From Actinoplanes derwentensis (GTDB lineage Bacteria > Actinomycetota > Actinomycetes > Mycobacteriales > Micromonosporaceae), in contig NZ_LT629758.1 of the NCBI RefSeq assembly GCF_900104725.1, positions 3,472,001 to 3,536,000 of the forward strand: a stretch of 64,000 nucleotides of DNA, in the 5' to 3' direction. The notes under the pieces were generated by a model. The model had not been told where the DNA came from. It worked only from the letters and a program-made list of their open reading frames with translations, and did no database searches. Shown here one piece after another: positions 7,807 to 15,152 of the stretch. The position numbers were made by a program, and so were the translations under genes. How positions within the stretch are numbered: the first letter of the stretch is position 1; every line of letters starts with the position of its first letter.

Positions 7807-9149
7807 GAGGTCTCGAATCCGGGGAGGGTGAAACGGAACCGCGCGCCGCCACCCGGGCGCTCGGAGACGCTGGCGTCGCCACCGTGTGCGGCGGCGTGCC
7901 CGGCCACGATCGCCAGACCGAGTCCGGTGCCGTCGGTGCCGCCGCGGAAGTTGGCCGCCGGACCGCGCACGAACCGGTCGAAGATGGTGACCCGGTTCTT
8001 CTCGGCCACACCCGGCCCCTCGTCGTCGACTTCCAGGTAACCGGCGCCGACCCGGACGGTGACCGGCCCGCCGCCGTAGCGGTTCGCGTTGTCGATCAGG
8101 TTGCCCAGTGCCTGTTCCACCCGCCGCCGGTCGACGTGCCACCACTGCGGCGCGTCGGCGGTCACCTCGACCAGGTCGGCGGGCAGGTTCCGGGAACGGC
8201 AGACCCGCTGGGCCAGTTCCGGCACGTCCACCTGTTCGCGGTGGGCCGGGCGGTCGCTGCGGGCCAGTTCGAGCAGGTCGTTGACGAGGGCCTGGAATCG
8301 GGCGATCTCGGCGGTTACCAGGCTGATCGCGGCGGCCGAACGGTCATCCAGGGTGTCGCGGCGCTTGTGCAGCACGCTGGCGGCGGCTTCCAGGGTCTGC
8401 AACGGCGAGCGCAGTTCGTGGCTGACGTCGGCGGCGAACCGGCGGTCGCGTTCCAGGCGTCTGCTGAGCTGGTCGGCCATGTCGTTGAAGGCGGCCGACA
8501 GCGGGGCCAGGTCGGGTTCGGTGTCCGGGTCGAGGCGGGTGGTCAGGTCGCCGCCGGCTATCCCCCGGGCCGCTTCGGCGACGGCGGTCAGCGGATGCAG
8601 GGCGTGCCGGGTGACGTACCAGCCGACCGCTGCCCCGGCGGCCGCGACCATGATGGCGACGGCGGTCAGGACCAGCGCCAGGGTCTGCAGGGTGCGCTGC
8701 AGCTCGCCCATCGAGAAGATCTCGTAGAAGACCGCGCCGCCGACCAGTGGGATACCCACGATCAAGGCCGGGCCGCCGTCGCGGCGGATGCGTTGTGCGC
8801 CCGGCTCACCGCCGGCTGTCATCTCCTGCAGACCTTGGGGTACGGCGATGTCGGCGGCCGGGTCGGCACTGCGTGAGTGCCACTGTCCGTCGAGATAGAC
8901 CAGCACGTACCGGTCGGAGCCGGTGTCCAGCGCGCGCAGCACCTCGAGGATGTTGGGGTCGGCGCCGGTGATGCCCGCGTTCACCACGGCGGCGTCGTAG
9001 TAGGTGGCCCGGACCGCGGCTCGTTCCCGCTCACCGAACAGGGTGTTGCGGGTCGACTCGTACGACACCAGGCTCACGCACGCGGACAGGATCAGCGCGC
9101 CCAGGGCGAACGCCGCGCTGACCCGGGCCCGCAGGCCGATCGGTTTCAC
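7803..9149 (-). CDS. sensor histidine kinase (HAMP, HisKA, HATPase)
   Basis: 448 residues, GTG start overlapping the stop of the response regulator gene (GTGA). The first transmembrane helix (about 10-30) and the second (about 156-179) enclose an extracytoplasmic sensing loop; HAMP (about 180-232), the phosphoacceptor motif FAADVSHELRSPL with His244, the N box NLIDNANRYG and the ATP-lid glycines (DDEGPGV, GTGLGLAIV) follow. All elements of an active kinase are present. It would phosphorylate the OmpR-type regulator encoded directly upstream; the signal is unknown, but the coupled GerMN lipoprotein suggests cell-envelope sensing. Confidence 0.93.
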   Translation of the reverse strand: MKPIGLRARVSAAFALGALILSACVSLVSYESTRNTLFGERERAAVRATYYDAAVVNAGITGADPNILEVLRALDTGSDRYVLVYLDGQWHSRSADPAADIAVPQGLQEMTAGGEPGAQRIRRDGGPALIVGIPLVGGAVFYEIFSMGELQRTLQTLALVLTAVAIMVAAAGAAVGWYVTRHALHPLTAVAEAARGIAGGDLTTRLDPDTEPDLAPLSAAFNDMADQLSRRLERDRRFAADVSHELRSPLQTLEAAASVLHKRRDTLDDRSAAAISLVTAEIARFQALVNDLLELARSDRPAHREQVDVPELAQRVCRSRNLPADLVEVTADAPQWWHVDRRRVEQALGNLIDNANRYGGGPVTVRVGAGYLEVDDEGPGVAEKNRVTIFDRFVRGPAANFRGGTDGTGLGLAIVAGHAAAHGGDASVSERPGGGARFRFTLPGFETS

Positions 9150-9835
9150 GGCTGGAGTTTGTAGCCCAGTCCGCGGACCGTCACCAGGTGCCGCGGATTG
9201 CCGGTCTCGTCCTCGATCTTCTGGCGCAGCCGGCCCACGTGCACGTCCACCACCCGTTCGTCACCGAACTCGTGCCCCCACACCCGCTGCAGCAACTGCT
9301 GCCGGGACAGCACCAGGCCCGGGTGGTCGGCGAGTTCGCAGACCAGCCGGAACTCGGTGCGGGTGACGGCCACCGGTGCGCCGCGCAGCCGAACCTCCCC
9401 GGCCTCCGGGCGGACCTCCAGTTCGCCGAAGGTCAGCACCGACGTGGTCGGGGGCGCCGGTGGGGTGGCGACCGCCCGGGCCCGGCGCCGCAGGGCGCGC
9501 AGGCGGGCCGCCAGCTCCTTCACCGCGATCGGTTTGACCACGTAGTCGTCGGCGCCCGCTTCGAGGGCCGCCACGATGTCGTGGGTGTCGTCGCGGGCGC
9601 TGACCACCACGATCGGCACGTCGTCGTCGCGGCGCATCTGCCGGATGCACTCGTAGCCGTCCATGCCGGGCAGCATCAGGTCGATGAGAACCGTGTCCGC
9701 CCGGAGAGTGCGCTGCGCCGCCAGCCCCTCCTCGGCGGTGGCGACGGCATGGGCGGTGTACCCCTCGTCCTCCAGGGCCATGGCCAGGGACAGGCGGATC
9801 CGGTCGTCGTCCTCGATCAGCAGTACGGCACTCAT
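9146..9835 (-). CDS. OmpR/PhoB-type response regulator
   Basis: 229 residues. The receiver domain (about 1-115) has the acidic pair EDDD (8-11), phosphoacceptor Asp52 in LIDLMLPG, and the conserved Lys in VVKPI. The C-terminal winged helix (about 130-229) ends in VDVHVGRLRQKIE and VRGLGYKL, typical of OmpR-family DNA-binding domains. It is the first gene of the operon with the kinase and GerMN lipoprotein. The 153 bp upstream are shared with a divergent small membrane protein gene. Confidence 0.94.
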   Translation of the reverse strand: MSAVLLIEDDDRIRLSLAMALEDEGYTAHAVATAEEGLAAQRTLRADTVLIDLMLPGMDGYECIRQMRRDDDVPIVVVSARDDTHDIVAALEAGADDYVVKPIAVKELAARLRALRRRARAVATPPAPPTTSVLTFGELEVRPEAGEVRLRGAPVAVTRTEFRLVCELADHPGLVLSRQQLLQRVWGHEFGDERVVDVHVGRLRQKIEDETGNPRHLVTVRGLGYKLQP

Positions 9836-9988
9836 GACCCCATGATTGTCCCGTCAGCGGGGTGCGGATCGGGCGGAACCGGCCGTAGAGCCGTTTGTCA
9901 CGCGATTGTCATGGGTGCGGGAACGGTTCGCAGAGCACGGCGGGCAGTCTGACGTTGTCATCGTCCTGCCGTCGGAAGGGGGTCCGCC

Positions 9989-10294
9989 ATGACGGGGTTG
10001 AGTCTGATCACAGCCGTGGCCATCGGTGCGGTCATCGGCATCGTCGGCCGGGTCCTGACCCGGCGGGGCCGCAACGTGCCGCTATGGCTGCCGGTGGCCG
10101 CCGGGGTCGCCGCCGCGGTGCTGGCCACCGTGATCGCCCGGATGGCGAACTCGGACCGGCCCGGCCCGACGCTACTGGAGATCGTGTTGCAGGTGCTGTT
10201 CGCGGCCGCCGGGGTCGCCGTGGTCGCGGTGACCGCGGACCGCCCGTCGTCGCGGTCCTCGGCCCGGCGCTTCACCCGCGAGGACGCCCGGTGA
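9989..10294 (+). CDS. small membrane protein, GlsB/YeaQ-like
   Basis: 101 residues with GGAAGGGGG before the ATG. Three hydrophobic helices are visible (about 5-22, 30-47, 60-80); the first contains the small-residue pattern GAVIGIVGR typical of transglycosylase-associated (GlsB/YeaQ/YmgE) proteins. That family is linked to stress and envelope responses, without a proven activity. Its TGA overlaps the GTG of the STAS protein gene, so the two are translationally coupled. Confidence 0.6.
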   Translation: MTGLSLITAVAIGAVIGIVGRVLTRRGRNVPLWLPVAAGVAAAVLATVIARMANSDRPGPTLLEIVLQVLFAAAGVAVVAVTADRPSSRSSARRFTREDAR

Positions 10295-10935
10295 CCGCGA
10301 TCATCGGCGATGCCGAGGGCCTGGTCACGGTGATCTGTGACGGCTGCGGTGAGACCCGGCAGACCACCGACGTGCTCCGGGACGAGGACGTGGTGTGGCC
10401 GTCGATCACGACGCTCGGCTGGACCGGGTCGCCGTTCGCGACCGGCACTCACCGGTGCCCGCAGTGCGCGCAGTCCACCGCGTCGCCCGTTCCGGCGCCG
10501 GCGCCCGCGGTGGGTGAGACCGCCGACGTCTGCGACGTGCACGACGTGGGTGCCGATACCCGGGTGGTCGTCCTGCGCACCGACCTGGACCTGCACCGGG
10601 TCGACCAGGTGCGGCCGGCGCTGATGGAAGCGGCCGAGTCCGGCCGGGACGTGATCGTCGACATGAGTGATGCCGGGGTGATCGACTCGGCCGGGCTGGG
10701 CCTGCTGGTACGTGCCTACCGGTGCACCCGACGCCGGGGGGCCGGGCTGTCGTTGGTGGCGCCGTCCCGCTTCGTCATGACGGTTCTGCACACCATGCAC
10801 CTGGACGGCATGTTCCCGGTCTTTCCGGACGAGGAGACCGCGCTGGCCTTCGCGGCCGGAGAGACGGCGCCGGCCTTCGCGGATCCCAGCGAATCGGTCC
10901 GAAGCGGGGCGATTCCGATGCAACAATCTCCGTAG
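10291..10935 (+). CDS. STAS-domain protein with Cys-rich (zinc-ribbon-like) N-terminus
   Basis: 214 residues, GTG start coupled to the upstream gene (GTGA). Residues about 10-60 contain two Cys pairs, CDGC and CPQC, suggesting a small metal-binding ribbon. The C-terminal half (about 85-190) is a STAS domain of the anti-sigma-factor-antagonist type: V-V-L-R-T-D-L-D-L, VDMSDAGVIDSAGLGLL (the Ser is the usual phosphorylation site) and the final helix. It would bind and sequester an anti-sigma kinase when unphosphorylated. The added Cys-rich domain is unusual for the family. No anti-sigma kinase gene is in the window, but a PP2C phosphatase is encoded at 22.7-24.7 kb. Confidence 0.8.
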   Translation: MTAIIGDAEGLVTVICDGCGETRQTTDVLRDEDVVWPSITTLGWTGSPFATGTHRCPQCAQSTASPVPAPAPAVGETADVCDVHDVGADTRVVVLRTDLDLHRVDQVRPALMEAAESGRDVIVDMSDAGVIDSAGLGLLVRAYRCTRRRGAGLSLVAPSRFVMTVLHTMHLDGMFPVFPDEETALAFAAGETAPAFADPSESVRSGAIPMQQSP

Positions 10936-10958
10936 GTCTTACGGGGAGGACGGCTTCG

Positions 10959-11360
10959 ATGAATCTTCATGTCCATACGGCGGCGCGCGGGACACGCCGG
11001 CTCGTCGACGAGATGGCACACACGCCCGGCGAGGTGCTCGTGCTCGTCGGGCTGTGGCTGACCAGTGCGCCGCTGCTGCTCGACCACGCCAAGGCCGGTA
11101 TGGCGTACCCCGGTCTCGACGACGTCGCGGTCGGGCTCTCGGTGGTGGTGCTCGCCTTCGTCCGGGTGCTGTCGCCCCGGCACCACACCGACATACTCGC
11201 CCTGATCAGCGTCCTTCTCGGCGGATGGCTGCTGGCGGCGCCGTTCGTGCGCGGCTATCACGAGCTGGCGCCCGCGGCCACCGTCAACGACATCGTCGTC
11301 GGGGTGCTGGTCATCGGTTTCGCCGTGGCGAGTTGGCACGGTCACGACCGGCACGCCTGA
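10959..11360 (+). CDS. SPW-repeat-like membrane protein
   Basis: 133 residues; ATG with GGGGAGG nine bases upstream. Four hydrophobic helices are arranged as two related halves, each with a small-residue turn after a tryptophan (GLWLTSAPLLL and GGWLLAAPFV), resembling the SPW repeat of actinobacterial membrane proteins of unknown role. It is separated from the STAS gene by 23 bp on the same strand and is followed by a strong hairpin. Confidence 0.6.
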   Translation: MNLHVHTAARGTRRLVDEMAHTPGEVLVLVGLWLTSAPLLLDHAKAGMAYPGLDDVAVGLSVVVLAFVRVLSPRHHTDILALISVLLGGWLLAAPFVRGYHELAPAATVNDIVVGVLVIGFAVASWHGHDRHA

Positions 11361-11378
11361 CCACCTTCTGGTACGGAC

Positions 11379-11406
11379 GACGCCCGGCTGTCACCAGCCG
11401 GGCGTC
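11379..11406. terminator. bidirectional hairpin terminator
   Basis: Perfect 12-bp arms GACGCCCGGCTG and CAGCCGGGCGTC around a TCAC loop, placed between the convergent ends of the SPW-like gene (11360) and the STAS gene (11416). No T-tract follows, as is common in actinomycetes. Confidence 0.8.
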
Positions 11407-11415
11407 CATCGTTCC

Positions 11416-11802
11416 TCAGACGCGAGTGCCGTCGCGGAGCCGCCGCAGCGCCGTGGCGCAGTCCTCGGCCATCAGGAACATCGCGTCGGCCTGCAGCAGG
11501 GCCAGCGAGTCCACCAGGTCCGCCGACGGCTGGGCGAAGCAGACGTCGCTGTGCCGCAGGTGGGCCCGGTCCTGACTCTGCAGCAGCAGCGCCAGCCCGT
11601 CCCGGTCGATGCCGGTGACCCCGGCCAGGTCGACGACCACTCCGGGGTGGTGGTCCACCGCCCAGGAGAGGACGTCCCGCAAGCCGGGCACCATCCGTCG
11701 GCCGATGTCGCCCCGAACCGCCACGACAGCGAAACCGTCGTGCTCGCTGACCCGGATCGCACTCGATCCCAGCAGCCCCGTCACCGTTCCGGTCACTGGC
11801 AC
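11416..11802 (-). CDS. STAS-domain protein (anti-sigma factor antagonist-like)
   Basis: 128 residues comprising a single STAS domain: strands around VAVRGDIGRRMVPGLRDVL, then VVVDLAGVTGIDRDGLALLL and the C-terminal helix. The position normally holding the phosphorylatable Ser (IDSAGL in canonical antagonists) reads IDRDGL, so regulation by Ser phosphorylation appears lost. The start is either GTG at 11802 or GTG at 11793; AGAGG spacing slightly favours the downstream one. It is convergent with the SPW-like gene and has 433 bp upstream before the next gene. Confidence 0.75.
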   Translation of the reverse strand: MPVTGTVTGLLGSSAIRVSEHDGFAVVAVRGDIGRRMVPGLRDVLSWAVDHHPGVVVDLAGVTGIDRDGLALLLQSQDRAHLRHSDVCFAQPSADLVDSLALLQADAMFLMAEDCATALRRLRDGTRV

Positions 11803-12235
11803 TCACCTCTTCCCGCCTAGGAATCCGACGGTCGCCCACCGGTTAGACGGATGCCGCACGAGGACATGACAGTTCGTTGACGGTTTCCCGGTCCGGCTTT
11901 TGTCATGGCGGCGTCATGCGACCGCGGGATAACCGCCACGCCACCCGCCGATACTTCCCGGTAGGACCATGAGGAGGTCTTGACACCATCAGGGTGGGGT
12001 CGTACCGGTTCGGGCTACCCCACCCAGATGCGTTGCCTCCCCCGCGCTCGCGCCACACCTCCCGAAGATCACGCCGGGAATAGCGGAACATTCGGCAAGG
12101 CGATTACGGTCTGGGTGCTTTTCGGATACTCGGTGTTGACATTGAATGTGCGGTCGCGTTCACTTCGTGACGACGTGCTTCCTGCGTGTGTGCGGCGGCG
12201 CGGGATGGGTTTCTGACGGTTCTCGGAGGCATGCG
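11803..12235. other. 433-bp intergenic region with hairpin and candidate promoter
   Basis: This gap separates the STAS gene from the DivIVA-domain gene, which read away from each other. It contains a hairpin with 9-bp perfect arms GGGTGGGGT (11992-12000) and ACCCCACCC (12017-12025), and a TTGACA hexamer at 12136-12141 followed 17 bp later by TTCACT, a plausible but weak promoter for the DivIVA gene. Short open frames here lack good starts and I see no convincing gene. Confidence 0.5.
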
Positions 12236-13024
12236 TTGGCCGCGATATCACGTCAGGAAAGGTCGGACTCACCGGCGTCGCTCTCCCCCTCCGATGTCAC
12301 CGGCGTCGAGTTCCCGCAGCCGTCGCCGGGTTCTCGTGGTTATCACGAGGCCGAGGTAGACACGTTCCTGAACGATGTGGCCGACGAGATGCGCCGGCTG
12401 AGCGCCGAGAACGAGGCGCTCGCGCAGCGGCTGCAACGCGACGATCTGATCGGGCATCTACAGCGGCTGGAACGCGACCGGGACCGGGCCGAGGACCACG
12501 CCCGGGCGGTGCTGGCCGAGTTGGAGCAGGCGCGGGCCGAGCGGGAGCAGGCCGGGTCACGGCCGAGTGGGCTGGAGTTCGCGTGGAACACCGGGCGGCC
12601 CGGTGAGCTGGAGATCGCCTGGACCGCGGGCCGGGCCGGTTACCCGGGTCAGGGCCTGCCCGAGGACGACGCGCTCGCACCGAACCCGCACATCTTCGAG
12701 CTGGCCCGCCGTAACGCCGAACAGCATCTCGCGGAAGCTCACCGGGAGGCGGCGACGGTCCTGCGCAAGGCCGCGACCGAGGCCGCCCGGGTGATCAGTG
12801 ACGCCGAACTGGGTGCTTCGACGATCGTCGCCGACGCCCGGCACGCCCACGCGGAACGGATCGCCGGCCTCGGCGCGACACGCGCCGAGGCCCTCGATCT
12901 GATCGACGAGCTGAAGGAGAAGGCCCGCCGCTGGCGTGCGGCGATCTCCGAGGACGTGGATCTGCGCCTGCGCGGCATGGACGGCGGGGCCCCGGCGGTC
13001 AGCCGGCCTCGGGATGCTCCGTGA
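12236..13024 (+). CDS. DivIVA-domain coiled-coil protein
   Basis: 262 residues from a TTG start chosen because GGAGG lies exactly 6 nt upstream; longer in-frame versions lack this. Near the N-terminus G-YHEAEVDTFLNDVADEM is the DivIVA membrane-curvature/lipid-binding signature, followed by a heptad-rich coiled coil (about 45-105) and a second helical segment (about 155-235) rich in Ala, Glu and Arg. Between them are two near-identical 11-residue copies, LEFAWNTGRPG and LEIAWTAGRAG. Such proteins organise polar growth, septation or chromosome positioning in actinomycetes; this one is not the canonical Wag31/DivIVA. Its last 26 bp overlap the convergent bfr gene. Confidence 0.8.
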   Translation: MAAISRQERSDSPASLSPSDVTGVEFPQPSPGSRGYHEAEVDTFLNDVADEMRRLSAENEALAQRLQRDDLIGHLQRLERDRDRAEDHARAVLAELEQARAEREQAGSRPSGLEFAWNTGRPGELEIAWTAGRAGYPGQGLPEDDALAPNPHIFELARRNAEQHLAEAHREAATVLRKAATEAARVISDAELGASTIVADARHAHAERIAGLGATRAEALDLIDELKEKARRWRAAISEDVDLRLRGMDGGAPAVSRPRDAP

Positions 13025-13481
13025 CGTTCTGCAGGTAGAGCGCCTCGCCCAGCTTCTCGATGAGAGCGAGCTGGGTTTCCAGGTAGTCGACGTGGTGCTC
13101 TTCGTCGGACAGGATGTCCTCGAAGATCCGTGCGGACGTGACGTCACCGATCGAGCGCATGTATTCCAGGCCACGGCGCAGCCGGTCGACGGCTTCCACC
13201 TCGACCTTCATGTCGCATTCGAACTGTTCCTTGACCGTCTCGCCGATTCGTAGCGAGAACAGCTTCTGATAATTCGGGAGTCCGTCGAGGAACAGGATGC
13301 GGTCGGTCAGGACCTCCGCATGCCGCATCTCATCGATGGATTCGTGCTTGGTGTGTTTCGCCAGCACGGTGTAGCCCCAGTTCTCCTGCATCTTGGCGTG
13401 CAGGAAGTACTGGTTGATCGCGGTCAGTTCCGCGGTGAGCTGTTCATTGAGAAACTCGATGACACGGGCGTCGCCTTGCAT
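12999..13481 (-). CDS. bfr: bacterioferritin
   Basis: 160 residues, full length. All six ferroxidase-centre ligands are at their standard positions (Glu18, Glu51, His54, Glu94, Glu127, His130) and the haem-binding Met52 is present, so this is a haem-type bacterioferritin storing iron as ferric mineral in a 24-subunit shell. It is 55 bp downstream of bfd, the ferredoxin that reduces it to release iron, on the same strand; an inverted repeat lies between the two. Its 3' end overlaps the convergent DivIVA-domain gene by 26 bp. Confidence 0.97.
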   Translation of the reverse strand: MQGDARVIEFLNEQLTAELTAINQYFLHAKMQENWGYTVLAKHTKHESIDEMRHAEVLTDRILFLDGLPNYQKLFSLRIGETVKEQFECDMKVEVEAVDRLRRGLEYMRSIGDVTSARIFEDILSDEEHHVDYLETQLALIEKLGEALYLQNVTEHPEAG

Positions 13482-13490
13482 GCCAATTAC

Positions 13491-13514
13491 CCCCAGTTAT
13501 GGCTCTAACTGGGG
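13491..13514 (-). promoter_or_regulatory. inverted repeat in the bfr leader
   Basis: Perfect 9-bp arms CCCCAGTTA and TAACTGGGG separated by 6 nt lie 10-33 bases before the bfr start codon and 22 bp after the bfd stop. In the bfd-to-bfr transcript the second arm supplies the G-rich stretch that would act as ribosome-binding site, so the hairpin could hide it; alternatively it is an operator or a weak bfd terminator. No T-tract follows. Confidence 0.6.
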
Positions 13515-13536
13515 TTATCGTAACCGCCCGGTGACG

Positions 13537-13725
13537 CTAAGCGACCAGCGGTAGGCACGTGTCGGCGGTCTCCTCCTCGATCAGGTCACAGATACGGTCC
13601 AGACAACTGCCACAACCGGTCCCGGCGCCACAGGCGTCCCCGACGGACTCCTCGGTGTGCGCGCCGGCCCGGATGACGACACGGACCTCACGCTCGCGGA
13701 CGTGGTGACAGATGCAGACGAACAT
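13537..13725 (-). CDS. bfd: bacterioferritin-associated ferredoxin
   Basis: 62 residues. The start at 13725 gives the standard Bfd N-terminus MFVCICHHV; an open frame extends further upstream but through the iron-box region. The [2Fe-2S] ligands Cys4, Cys6, Cys38 and Cys41 are in exactly the family positions. It donates electrons to bacterioferritin to mobilise stored iron. It precedes bfr on the same strand and has iron-box sequences 18-51 bp before its start, consistent with induction under iron starvation. Confidence 0.93.
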   Translation of the reverse strand: MFVCICHHVREREVRVVIRAGAHTEESVGDACGAGTGCGSCLDRICDLIEEETADTCLPLVA

Positions 13726-13742
13726 CGAGCGCGGATCCTTCG

Positions 13743-13776
13743 GTAGCTTAGCCTTGCCTTCGTTAGGCTGCCCTAA
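13743..13776 (-). promoter_or_regulatory. overlapping iron boxes (IdeR/DmdR type) upstream of bfd
   Basis: Read on the minus strand, 13776-13758 (TTAGGGCAGCCTAACGAAG) matches the remembered 19-bp IdeR/DmdR consensus TTAGGTTAGGCTAACCTAA at 13 positions, and 13761-13743 matches at 12. The two sites overlap by four bases, as tandem iron boxes often do. Position directly before bfd suggests repression when iron is plentiful. The regulator gene itself is not in the window. Confidence 0.7.
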
Positions 13777-13955
13777 AAACCACCGATTCCGCAAGGGGTC
13801 ACCAGGGCCGATCTTGCTGATCGGCTGTGATCGAACTGTGCGCCCACTACGATCCTCATGTGTAACACCGGCGCGCGGGTCCATAACGTTGACAGCGGTC
13901 TTTCAGCTTTCCTAATCTCCTGGAGAACCATTCCGGCTTGAATTCGGGGAGTGCC

Positions 13956-14138
13956 ATGTCGACGGAATCCAGCCAGCGTCTGACCATTTTCGGGGTCAGT
14001 TTCGCCATGCCCGGATGGATGCTGTCTTCGCAGGTCAGCCACGCCGACCGGGCGGCCGTGGAGCCTGACTTCGACAGCGACGGACTCGACGAGGAATTCG
14101 AGGAAGACGTTCTGTACGATCATTTCCCGCGCCCGTGA
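13956..14138 (+). CDS. small acidic hypothetical protein
   Basis: 60 residues; ATG preceded by GGGGAG at 5 nt, a convincing start. The N-terminal half is mildly hydrophobic (LTIFGVSFAMPGWML) and the C-terminal half strongly acidic (DFDSDGLDEEFEEDVLYDHF). No cysteine, no clear signal peptide and no recognised family. It is followed 93 bp later by a lipoprotein gene on the same strand. It could be a small regulatory protein or a peptide precursor; nothing nearby supports a modification cluster. Confidence 0.55.
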   Translation: MSTESSQRLTIFGVSFAMPGWMLSSQVSHADRAAVEPDFDSDGLDEEFEEDVLYDHFPRP

Positions 14139-14231
14139 ATTCCGGTGAAAACGCTGTGCGCCGGCTGAGAATGTGCTATCCGGGAACACCGCCCCCGTCA
14201 CCGGCAGCGGCGACCCGTCGTTTGACCGGCC

Positions 14232-15119
14232 ATGAACCGGGTCAAGAAGGTGACGGGGCTGCTGGCCGTGGTGCTGCTGGCCGCCACGCAGGTCTCGTGC
14301 GGCGCGCAGACCGAGGCCGCCCCCGATCTGGTGGCCACCGCGGCCCGACTCGACAAACTGGCGATCGACATCACCGGCGACATCGAGGAGATCAAAGCCG
14401 CCGAACTGCTCAACTACCACCGGGTCGAGGGTGGGATCGCGGCTTGCATGCAGGAGACTGGCCGGGCGTACAAACCAGTGCCGTATGTCAGTTTTTATGA
14501 TGTCTTCACGGACGCCGATCTCGGTTACGGGGACAGCCGGGCCACCGTAGTCGACTCGCTGACCAGCCACGGCCGCCGGATCGTGCTCAACGAACTCGCC
14601 ATCGCCCGCCTCACCCGGGCCGGCGCCCTGAACCGGACCGTGGCCGACGCCGACATGCCGGCACTCCAGACCTGCGCGGCCCGGTTCCAGTCCCGCGACT
14701 ATCACGACTTCGACCCGCCGGTCGGCGTCATGGAACTCGCCGACCTGGCGGACCTGGTGGAACCGGTGCAACGCGACCCGGCCGTGGTCAGCGCGATGGC
14801 CGGCTATCCGACCTGCATGAAACAGCAGTACGGATTCACCGTCACCGATCGTGACGAGTTCCTGTCCTCGCCGCGGATCAACCGGGACCACGCGCCCCGG
14901 CCCGGCGAACGAGCCGGCCTCAAATGGCGCAAGGGCCTGAACGCGATCGACAAGGCGTTCAAAGCCGACACCGATTGTCGCCGGCCCGCCTACGAGACGG
15001 CCATGACTCTGCTCGCCGACCGCATCGGCCCCTGGCGCGACCGCAACCGCGACAAACTGTTCGCCATCCGCGCCGGCTGGCGCAAAGCCGTCGCCGACGC
15101 CAAGCGGCTGTCCTCCTGA
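14232..15119 (+). CDS. hypothetical lipoprotein
   Basis: 295 residues. An N-terminal signal (MNRVKKVTGLLAVVLLAATQ) ends in a relaxed lipobox V-S-C (Cys23). The mature part is mostly helical with four further cysteines (in AACMQE, QTCAAR, PTCMKQ and TDCRRP), which could form two disulfides outside the membrane. It is a typical secreted actinobacterial lipoprotein with no domain I recognise. There is no clear ribosome-binding site before the ATG, but the signal peptide supports it. Confidence 0.75.
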   Translation: MNRVKKVTGLLAVVLLAATQVSCGAQTEAAPDLVATAARLDKLAIDITGDIEEIKAAELLNYHRVEGGIAACMQETGRAYKPVPYVSFYDVFTDADLGYGDSRATVVDSLTSHGRRIVLNELAIARLTRAGALNRTVADADMPALQTCAARFQSRDYHDFDPPVGVMELADLADLVEPVQRDPAVVSAMAGYPTCMKQQYGFTVTDRDEFLSSPRINRDHAPRPGERAGLKWRKGLNAIDKAFKADTDCRRPAYETAMTLLADRIGPWRDRNRDKLFAIRAGWRKAVADAKRLSS

Positions 15120-15152
15120 TCAGTTCCGACGATGTCACCGGCGCCACCCCGG

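Noticed and set aside
11980..12216. 78-codon open frame starting TTG in the gap before the DivIVA gene
   Set aside because: The GGAGG upstream is only 2 nt from the TTG, the translation has no family character and includes the hairpin; more likely a leader or non-coding sequence.
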